DNA of 7,592 bases from Dictyoglomaceae bacterium (GTDB lineage: Bacteria; Dictyoglomota; Dictyoglomia; Dictyoglomales; Dictyoglomaceae). Both the position numbers and the translations under genes were made by a program. A model generated the notes under the pieces. The model was not told where the DNA came from. It worked only from the letters and a program-made list of their open reading frames with translations, and made no database searches. Positions 1 through 5,120 of the stretch are shown here, piece by piece; the stretch's first letter is position 1, and every line of letters starts with the position of its first letter. The stretch covers positions 1 through 7,592 of the forward strand of contig JAPYWU010000065.1 in NCBI GenBank assembly GCA_028276205.1. Direction: 5' to 3'.

Positions 1-311
1 TCTTCTTCTGGATTTAGAGCACTTGGCTTTCCTGGTGTTCCTACAAAACCAGTAACACCAGTAGTATTTCTAATTAGCCTTTTTACATCTTCATCTTCTA
101 CCATTCTAATAAAAAGATATCCAGGAAAAACTTTTTTTACCTGAATTCTTTTTTTTCCACCTTTTACTGTCATTACTTTTTCCTCAGGAACCACAATTTC
201 AAACACCTTATCTTCCAAATGTAAAAGCTTTATTTGTCTTTCTAATATTGCTTTTACTTTATGTTCATGTCCGGCTAATGTATGTACTACATACCATTTA
301 GGCTCTGTCAC
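1..311 (-). CDS. nusG: Transcription antitermination/elongation factor NusG, 3'-truncated by the window edge
   Basis: NusG binds the RNA polymerase clamp, where it modulates pausing and couples RNA synthesis to the ribosome or Rho. About 103 residues are visible, essentially the N-terminal NGN domain. They begin TEPKWYVVHTLAGHE (the family W-Y-V-V-H-T block) and include the hallmark FPGYLFIRM followed by RNTTGVTGFVGTPGKPSAL. The C-terminal KOW domain lies beyond base 1. The longest frame begins with ATG at 317, but GGAGGT at 324-319 is only one base from that ATG. It is seven bases from the in-frame GTG at 311, so I chose GTG. The gene follows secE closely, the usual secE-nusG pair, and is probably cotranscribed with it. 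Identity is seen in the sequence; the start is inferred from the spacing. Confidence 0.95.
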   Translation of the reverse strand, partial: MTEPKWYVVHTLAGHEHKVKAILERQIKLLHLEDKVFEIVVPEEKVMTVKGGKKRIQVKKVFPGYLFIRMVEDEDVKRLIRNTTGVTGFVGTPGKPSALNPEE

Positions 312-318
312 TGACATT

Positions 319-324
319 ACCTCC
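319..324 (-). promoter_or_regulatory. Ribosome binding site that decides the nusG start
   Basis: The minus strand reads GGAGGT here, a near-perfect anti-Shine-Dalgarno match. It sits one base before an ATG (317-315), too close for initiation, and seven bases before an in-frame GTG (311-309), which is the normal distance. The GTG is therefore favoured as the nusG start. Confidence 0.75.
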
Positions 325-327
325 ATT

Positions 328-540
328 TTATCCAGTAAAACTTCCTAAAATAAGTCTACTTAAAAGAGTAAAGACAAAATCATAAAAAGATATAATTATG
401 ATTAACAATACTAATGTTATTCCTAAAGCTAAAGATAATTGAAAAACCTTATTCTTATCAGGCCATACAACCTTCTTTAACTCTAACTTTTCCTCAGCCC
501 AAAAATTTTTTATTTTCTCCAATATACTTGTCTTTACCAT
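328..540 (-). CDS. secE: Preprotein translocase subunit SecE (single-span form)
   Basis: SecE is the small essential clamp subunit of the SecYEG protein-conducting channel in the cytoplasmic membrane. This copy has 70 residues and the minimal single-membrane-span architecture of most bacteria, unlike the three-span E. coli form. An N-terminal amphipathic helix (about residues 5-22) leads into the conserved ELKKVVWPDK motif at 20-29. One hydrophobic helix follows (about 33-60, rich in L, I, V and F), then a short tail. The ATG start has AGGAG at 557-553, a slightly long 12-base spacing, and no nearer in-frame start is visible. It lies between tRNA-Trp and nusG, the classic neighbourhood, which supports the assignment despite the small size. 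Confidence 0.95.
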   Translation of the reverse strand: MVKTSILEKIKNFWAEEKLELKKVVWPDKNKVFQLSLALGITLVLLIIIISFYDFVFTLLSRLILGSFTG

Positions 541-572
541 ATATAGTACACACTCCTAAATATAAAAATTTT

Positions 573-649
573 TGGCAGGCCCGGCAGGGCTCGAACCTGC
601 AACCCCCGGATTTGGAGTCCGGTGCTCTCCCTATTAGAGCTACGGGCCT
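573..649 (-). tRNA. trnW: tRNA-Trp (anticodon CCA), 3' CCA encoded
   Basis: A complete 77-base cloverleaf can be folded by eye. The acceptor stem AGGCCCG pairs with CGGGCCT (7 of 7). The D stem GCTC/GAGC has a 9-base loop. The anticodon stem CCGGA/TCCGG holds the loop CTCCAAA. The variable region is GGGTT. The T stem GCAGG/CCTGC has the loop TTCGAGC. The discriminator is G and the terminal CCA is encoded (575-573). The anticodon CCA (615-613) reads UGG, so this is tRNA-Trp, and the G discriminator is normal for bacterial tRNA-Trp. The first two tRNA bases (649-648) are also the last two bases of the rpmG TAG stop. With no obvious promoter or terminator, the tRNA is probably cut from the operon transcript by RNase P and 3' nucleases. 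The trailer starts with the palindrome AAAAATTTTT. Confidence 0.97.
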
Positions 650-797
650 ACCTCACTTCTCTATGAATAGTATGCTTTCTACATCTTGGACAATACTTTT
701 TTAGCTCTAACCTATCTGGATCATTTTTCTTATTTTTCTCTGTAGTATAATTTCTTTCTTTACATTCTGTACAAGCCAATGTTATGATAACTCTCAT
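648..797 (-). CDS. rpmG: 50S ribosomal protein L33, zinc-ribbon (C+) form
   Basis: This is a 49-residue gene translated by hand from ATG at 797 to TAG at 650-648. It begins MRVIITLACTECKERNYTT and ends KYCPRCRKHTIHREVR. L33 is a small basic protein of the large ribosomal subunit near the E site. Two CxxC pairs (Cys9/Cys12 and Cys36/Cys39) make a four-cysteine zinc ribbon, so this is the zinc-binding C+ form, not the zinc-independent C- paralogue. The NYTTEKNKKNDPDRLELKKYCP region is typical of the family. GAGGTG at 813-808, ten bases upstream, is the ribosome binding site. The gene lies 23 bases after tuf, and its stop codon overlaps the 5' end of tRNA-Trp. The rpmG-trnW-secE-nusG order is common in bacteria and supports the call. 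Confidence 0.96.
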   Translation of the reverse strand: MRVIITLACTECKERNYTTEKNKKNDPDRLELKKYCPRCRKHTIHREVR

Positions 798-814
798 TTT
801 ATTATAACACCTCT

Positions 815-823
815 CTATTATTA
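815..823 (-). other. Triple in-frame stop codons at the end of tuf
   Basis: The tuf reading frame ends with three consecutive stops, TAA (823-821), TAA (820-818) and TAG (817-815), just before the rpmG ribosome binding site. Such stacking guards against readthrough of a very highly translated gene. Confidence 0.9.
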
Positions 824-2038
824 TTCAATAATTTTAGTTACGACACCTGCACCAACAGTCTTTCCACCTTCTCTGATCGCAAACCTTAATCCTTCCTCTA
901 ATGCTACTGGCTTTATTAACTTTATCTCCATCTCTATATTGTCCCCTGGCATCACCATCTGTACTCCCTCAGGTAACTTTATCTCCCCTGTTACATCTGT
1001 CGTCCTGAAATAAAATTGTGGCTTGTATCCACTGAAAAATGGCGTGTGCCTCCCTCCTTCTTCTTTCTTTAATACGTATACTTGCGCCTTGAAATGAGTG
1101 TGCGGTTTTATACTACCTGGCGCCGCTACTACTTGCCCCCTCTCTACTTCATCTTTGTCTATTCCTCTTAATAGTATACCTATATTGTCCCCAGCTATGG
1201 CTTCATCTAATTGCTTCCTGAACATCTCTACCCCTGTCACTACACTCTTCTTTATCTCATCACTTAATCCTACTATCTCTACTTCATCCCCTACTTTCAC
1301 TCTTCCTCTCTCTACTCTCCCAGTTACTACTGTACCTCTACCTGTTATGCTAAATATGTCCTCTATTGGCATTAAAAATGGCTTGTCTACATCTCTCTCT
1401 GGTAACGGTATGTAACTGTCTACCGCATCCATTAATTCCCATATGGCATCTACCCACTTGTTCTCCCCTCTCTTAGTGTTCGGATTCTGACTCATTACCT
1501 CTACCGCCTTTAACGCTGACCCCCTTATTACTGGTACTTCATCCCCTGGATATCCATACTTCGTTAATAAGTCCCTCACTTCCATCTCCACTAAGTCTAT
1601 GATCTCTGGATCATCTACCATGTCTATCTTGTTTAAAAATACTACTATGTATGGCACGTTTACTTGCCTCGCTAATAGTATGTGCTCCCTCGTCTGTGGC
1701 ATCGGTCCATCTGCAGCTGATACCACTAAAATCGCTCCATCCATCTGTGCAGCCCCTGTTATCATGTTCTTTATGTAGTCAGCATGCCCAGGCGCATCTA
1801 TGTGCGCATAATGCCTGTTCGGTGTCTCGTATTCAGCATGGTATAAGTTTATTGTTACTCCTCTCGCTCTCTCCTCAGGTGCTTTATCTATGTCTTCATA
1901 CTTCAATGGCTTCGCTAATCCTTCCGCAGCTAATACCATCGTTATCGCTGACGTTAATGTCGTCTTCCCATGGTCTACATGTCCTATCGTACCTATGTTT
2001 ACATGTGGCTTCGTCCTTACAAATTTCTCCTTCGCCAT
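821..2038 (-). CDS. tuf: Translation elongation factor Tu (EF-Tu)
   Basis: EF-Tu is the GTPase that delivers aminoacyl-tRNA to the ribosomal A site. It has 405 residues, full length. GTPase motifs: P-loop GHVDHGKT 19-26, switch I with RARGVTIN 57-64 (keeping the Mg-binding Thr62), DAPGH 81-85, NKID 136-139 and GSALK 173-177. Domain 2 begins near KPFLMPIEDIFSI (219 on), and domain 3 ends GAGVVTKIIE. The segment around 182-194 (SQNPNTKRGEN) matches the extra ~10-residue loop known from Thermus EF-Tu and absent from E. coli. Oddities: Ala82 replaces the nearly universal Cys of DCPGH, and switch I reads NLYHAEYE instead of NTSHVEYE. Codon use is more G-rich than in its neighbours (GCG, ACG, AAG, AAC). 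GGAGG at 2052-2048, nine bases from ATG, is the ribosome binding site. It is 20 bases after fusA and ends with tandem stops TAA TAA TAG. Confidence 0.98.
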   Translation of the reverse strand: MAKEKFVRTKPHVNIGTIGHVDHGKTTLTSAITMVLAAEGLAKPLKYEDIDKAPEERARGVTINLYHAEYETPNRHYAHIDAPGHADYIKNMITGAAQMDGAILVVSAADGPMPQTREHILLARQVNVPYIVVFLNKIDMVDDPEIIDLVEMEVRDLLTKYGYPGDEVPVIRGSALKAVEVMSQNPNTKRGENKWVDAIWELMDAVDSYIPLPERDVDKPFLMPIEDIFSITGRGTVVTGRVERGRVKVGDEVEIVGLSDEIKKSVVTGVEMFRKQLDEAIAGDNIGILLRGIDKDEVERGQVVAAPGSIKPHTHFKAQVYVLKKEEGGRHTPFFSGYKPQFYFRTTDVTGEIKLPEGVQMVMPGDNIEMEIKLIKPVALEEGLRFAIREGGKTVGAGVVTKIIE

Positions 2039-2058
2039 CCTTTATCTCCTCCTATTCA

Positions 2059-4134
2059 TTATTTTTTAAGATTTGAAGATAAGATTTTTTCCTGAATATT
2101 TAATGGCATTTCTTCGTAATGAGAGAACTCCATTGAGAAGATTCCTCTTCCCTGTGTTAATGAACGAAGAGTTGTAGCATAACCAAAGATCTCAGCAAGA
2201 GGAACAAGGGCTTTTATAACCCTTGAATTGTTTACAAATTCAATTTTTTCTATTCTTCCTCTTCTACTATTAAGATCTCCTATAACATCACCCATATAAT
2301 CTTCAGGAACAATTATTTCTAACTTCATTATTGGTTCAAGGAGAACTGGATCGCCCTTTAAAACTCCATCTTTGAAGGCTTGTGAGGCTGCTATCTTAAA
2401 TGCCATATCTGAAGAATCTACTTCATGATAAGATCCATCAAAAAGAGTAACTCTTATATCAGTAACAGGATATCCTGCTAATACCCCTCGATCTGCAGCC
2501 TCTCTCACACCAGCCTCAACAGCAGGAATAAATTGTTGTGGTATAACACCACCTACTATCTTATTAACAAATTCAAGACCACTCCCTCTTGGCAATGGCT
2601 CCAACTCAAGCCATACATGACCATATTGACCTCTACCACCAGTTTGTCTAATGTATTTACCTTCTATCTTTACAGGTTTTCTTATAGTTTCCCTATATGA
2701 GACCTGAGGCTTACCCACATTAGCATTAACCTTAAATTCTCTCTTCAAACGATCCACAATAATCTCTAAATGTAATTCTCCCATACCATGAATAAGCGTC
2801 TGACCTGTTTCTTCATCATAAGTTACTCTAAAAGTAGGATCTTCTTCCGCAAGTCTTTGTAAGGCAAGACTAAGTTTATCTTGTTCCTCAGTACTCTTAG
2901 GCTCAATCGCAACAGAAATAACAGGTTCAGGGAATGACATTCCTTCCAGAATTATAGGTCTATTCTCATCACATAAAGTATCTCCCGTAGTTGTATATTT
3001 TAAACCTACAGCAGCAGCTATATCTCCCACATATACCGCATCAATATCTTCTCTATGATTTGCATGCATTTGAAGGAGCCTTCCTATTCTTTCTTTTTTA
3101 CCCTTTGTAGAATTATAAACGTAACTTCCTTTCTCTAACTTACCTGAATATACTCTAAAATAAGTTAACTTTCCTACATAAGGATCAGTCATAACCTTAA
3201 AAGCAAGAGCAACAAAAGATTCATCCTCACTTACTATTCTTATCTCTTCTTCTCCAGTTATAGGATTAATACCTTTAACAGGTGGTAAATCCAATGGAGA
3301 AGGTAAGTAGTCAATAACAGCATCAAGTAAGGGTTGAACACCCTTATTTTTAAAGGCAGATCCACATAATGCGGGATATAATATTCCCTCAATAGTTGCT
3401 TTTCTTAATACCCTTTTTAGTTCAGGTACAGGTATCTCTTCTCCCTCCAAATATTTTTCTAAGAGCTCATCATCGAGCTCTACAATTTTTTCCACAAGCT
3501 TATGTCTGTATTCTTCTGCTTGCTCCTTTAATTCTTCAGGTATTTCTGTGACTTCCCACTTAATACCAAGATCATCATAATAAATGATTGCTTTTCTCTC
3601 TAAAAGATCTACGACACCTCTAAAATTATCTTCACTGCCAATAGGTATTTGAACGGGTGCTACATTGACTCCTAATCTATCCTCAATCATTTCTACAACT
3701 CTGAAGAAATTAGCACCCACTCTATCCATCTTATTTACAAATATGATTCTTGGCACATTATATTTAGTAGCCTGTCTCCATACAGTTTCAGATTGAGGTT
3801 GTACACCAGCAACCCCACAGAAAACAGCAATAAGACCATCTAAAACTCTCATTGATCTTTCAACTTCAACAGTAAAATCTACATGTCCAGGAGTATCAAT
3901 GATATTGATAACATGATCCTTCCAGCGACAAGTTGTAGTAGCAGCTGTTATAGTTATTCCTCTTTCCCTTTCCTGCTCCATCCAATCCATAGTAGCAGTT
4001 CCTTCATGTACTTCGCCTAACTTATGAGTTCTCCCTGTATAAAACAGTATCCTCTCTGTTAGCGTAGTCTTACCTGCATCTATATGAGCTGCTATTCCTA
4101 TATTTCTTAATTTATCCAATGGACATCTTGGCAC
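2059..4134 (-). CDS. fusA: Translation elongation factor G (EF-G)
   Basis: EF-G is the GTPase that drives tRNA-mRNA translocation and, with RRF, ribosome recycling. At 691 residues it is normal bacterial length. GTPase motifs: AHIDAGKT 16-23, switch I ending RERGITI (56-62), DTPGH 80-84 and NKMD 134-137. The G' insert follows, then domain II (FKVMTDPYVGKLTYFRVYSG), domain III (LALQRLAEEDPTFRV) and domain IV with RQTGGRGQYGHVWLELEP and the SYHEVDSSDMAFK segment. Domain V ends in the SLTQGRGIFSMEF region. The start codon is GTG at 4134, preceded by GGAGG at 4148-4144 with a nine-base spacer, and directly followed by the expected family N-terminus PRCPLDKLRNIGIAAHID. It ends TAA TGA. Its place between rpsG and tuf is the conserved str operon order. 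One copy only is in view, so paralogues elsewhere cannot be excluded. Confidence 0.98.
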   Translation of the reverse strand: MPRCPLDKLRNIGIAAHIDAGKTTLTERILFYTGRTHKLGEVHEGTATMDWMEQERERGITITAATTTCRWKDHVINIIDTPGHVDFTVEVERSMRVLDGLIAVFCGVAGVQPQSETVWRQATKYNVPRIIFVNKMDRVGANFFRVVEMIEDRLGVNVAPVQIPIGSEDNFRGVVDLLERKAIIYYDDLGIKWEVTEIPEELKEQAEEYRHKLVEKIVELDDELLEKYLEGEEIPVPELKRVLRKATIEGILYPALCGSAFKNKGVQPLLDAVIDYLPSPLDLPPVKGINPITGEEEIRIVSEDESFVALAFKVMTDPYVGKLTYFRVYSGKLEKGSYVYNSTKGKKERIGRLLQMHANHREDIDAVYVGDIAAAVGLKYTTTGDTLCDENRPIILEGMSFPEPVISVAIEPKSTEEQDKLSLALQRLAEEDPTFRVTYDEETGQTLIHGMGELHLEIIVDRLKREFKVNANVGKPQVSYRETIRKPVKIEGKYIRQTGGRGQYGHVWLELEPLPRGSGLEFVNKIVGGVIPQQFIPAVEAGVREAADRGVLAGYPVTDIRVTLFDGSYHEVDSSDMAFKIAASQAFKDGVLKGDPVLLEPIMKLEIIVPEDYMGDVIGDLNSRRGRIEKIEFVNNSRVIKALVPLAEIFGYATTLRSLTQGRGIFSMEFSHYEEMPLNIQEKILSSNLKK

Positions 4135-4155
4135 TTTTATCTTCCTCCTTTTTAA

Positions 4156-4626
4156 TTACCATCTATAATGAGCAAAAGCTTTATTAGCCTCCGCCATTCT
4201 ATGCATTTCTTCTTTCTTCTTAATAGCTCCTCCAGTATTATTAAGAGCATCTAAAATCTCAGCTGCAAGTCTCTCCCTCATAGGCATACCCTTTCTCTCT
4301 CTTGCAGCTCTTACAAGCCATCTTAAAGCAAGAGAAAGGCCTCTTCGTGGAGGAACTTCTATAGGTACCTGATAAGTAGCTCCTCCTACTCTTCTTGGTC
4401 TTACTTCAAGAAGAGGTGTTAGATTTTGTACTGCTTTTTCTAAAACTGTTAAAGGATCTTGTTTCGTTTTATCTCTAATTATTTCCATTGCACCATAAAC
4501 TATTTTTTCAGCAGTACTTTTTTTACCATCTAACATAACCTTATTTATCAACTTTTGTACAAGTACACTATTATATACAGGATCAGGTGGAATCTCTCTT
4601 GGAGTAACAGGTCCTCTACGAGGCAT
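4156..4626 (-). CDS. rpsG: 30S ribosomal protein S7
   Basis: S7 is the primary binding protein that nucleates assembly of the 30S head by binding the 3' domain of 16S rRNA; it also touches E-site tRNA. The 156-residue length is standard. Recognisable family segments are the N-terminal PRRGPVTPREIPPDPVYNS, then LINKVMLDGKKSTAEKIVY, then EVRPRRVGGATYQVPIEV near residues 75-92, and the C-terminal MAEANKAFAHYRW. The ATG at 4626 shares its A with the last base of the rpsL TAA stop (TAATG), suggesting translational coupling. Its ribosome binding site GGAGGT (4640-4635) is inside the rpsL coding end, eight bases away. This one-base overlap leaves no room for the S12-S7 intergenic S7-binding operator that autoregulates the E. 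coli str operon. Confidence 0.98.
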   Translation of the reverse strand: MPRRGPVTPREIPPDPVYNSVLVQKLINKVMLDGKKSTAEKIVYGAMEIIRDKTKQDPLTVLEKAVQNLTPLLEVRPRRVGGATYQVPIEVPPRRGLSLALRWLVRAARERKGMPMRERLAAEILDALNNTGGAIKKKEEMHRMAEANKAFAHYRW

Positions 4627-5012
4627 TATTTCTTACCTCCCTCTTTTGGACGCTTAGTTCCATATTTTGATCTTCCTTGCTTTCTGCCCTCAACACCAGC
4701 AGCATCCAAGGCACCACGTATAATGTGATATCGAACACCTGGTAAGTCCTTAACACGGCCTCCTCTTACAAGAACTACAGAGTGTTCTTGAAGATTATGG
4801 CCAATACCAGGAATATATGCCCATACTTCAACTCCATTAGTAAGCCTTACTCTTGCTACTTTTCTTAAAGCAGAGTTAGGCTTCTTAGGAGTCATTGTAG
4901 TAACACGAATACATACTCCCCTCTTTTGGGGATTACCCATTAGGGCTGGAGATTTACTTTTTCTCTCTTTAGGCTTTCTTCCTTTTTTTACTAATTGATT
5001 TATGGTAGGCAA
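4626..5012 (-). CDS. rpsL: 30S ribosomal protein S12
   Basis: S12 sits at the decoding centre of the small subunit and influences tRNA selection accuracy. The 128 residues include QKRGVCIRVTTMTPKKPNSA, LTNGVEVWAYIPGIGHNLQE, GGRVKDLPGVRYH and GRSKYGTKRP. Lys43 and Lys44 of the PKKPNS loop and the Lys of RVKDLPG are the wild-type residues at positions classically changed in streptomycin resistance. The Asp of KDLPG, which RimO methylthiolates in some bacteria, is present. The start codon is TTG at 5012, with GGAGGT at 5024-5019 and a six-base spacer. The decoded PTINQLVKKGR is the normal S12 N-terminus, so the rare start is well supported. It is the first gene of the str block, 104 bases after rpoC, and its stop overlaps the rpsG start by one base. 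Confidence 0.98.
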   Translation of the reverse strand: MPTINQLVKKGRKPKERKSKSPALMGNPQKRGVCIRVTTMTPKKPNSALRKVARVRLTNGVEVWAYIPGIGHNLQEHSVVLVRGGRVKDLPGVRYHIIRGALDAAGVEGRKQGRSKYGTKRPKEGGKK

Positions 5013-5018
5013 AATTAC

Positions 5019-5024
5019 ACCTCC
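5019..5024 (-). promoter_or_regulatory. Ribosome binding site supporting the TTG start of rpsL
   Basis: GGAGGT on the minus strand lies six bases before the TTG at 5012. No in-frame ATG or GTG is available at a comparable position, and the residues after TTG match the family N-terminus. The site therefore decides the start. Confidence 0.8.
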
Positions 5025-5056
5025 TACTCTATATCTTTTTGAAATTTTTATTAATA

Positions 5057-5120
5057 ACTATAAAAGTATGCCCCTAAAAGCAAGCGAAAAAGTTTATCAT
5101 TATATACTCGATTTTGTCAA
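5057..5120 (-). promoter_or_regulatory. Possible promoter region in the rpoC-rpsL spacer
   Basis: The spacer between rpoC and rpsL is by far the longest in the window and contains promoter-like hexamers on the minus strand. There is a perfect TTGACA at 5120-5115, which includes the rpoC TGA stop. A perfect TATAAT follows at 5104-5099, but only 10 bases downstream of it. GATAAA lies at the better 16-base distance (5098-5093). A second TATAGT is at 5062-5057, with a weak TTGCTT 15 bases upstream. No pair combines two good boxes with 16-18 base spacing. It could be a separate promoter for the str genes or simply AT-rich spacer DNA. Confidence 0.3.

Noticed and set aside
564..573. Palindrome AAAAATTTTT just after tRNA-Trp as a terminator
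   Set aside because: It has no GC stem or separate T tract, and secE follows 24 bases later with the same orientation. It is more likely tRNA trailer sequence.
414..704. Open frame on the plus strand of 96 codons containing ARQGSNLQPPDLESGALPIRATG
   Set aside because: This is the antisense translation of the tRNA-Trp gene, a well-known artefact in which such peptides recur in databases. It also overlaps secE and rpmG on the other strand.
1098..1415. Plus-strand open frame of 105 codons opposite tuf
   Set aside because: It is a shadow of the EF-Tu frame, with low-complexity composition rich in Ser, Thr, Pro and Leu and no recognisable domain.
1651..2076. Plus-strand open frame of 141 codons opposite tuf
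   Set aside because: It lies fully opposite EF-Tu, is Ser/Leu-rich as expected from the complement of purine-rich codons, and has no convincing ribosome binding site or family resemblance.
5070..5095. Possible terminator hairpin after rpoC (around GCTTGCTTTTAGGGGC)
   Set aside because: I could not form a stable stem: GCAAGC and GCTTGC are not both present on one strand with a loop, and no T tract follows a stem.
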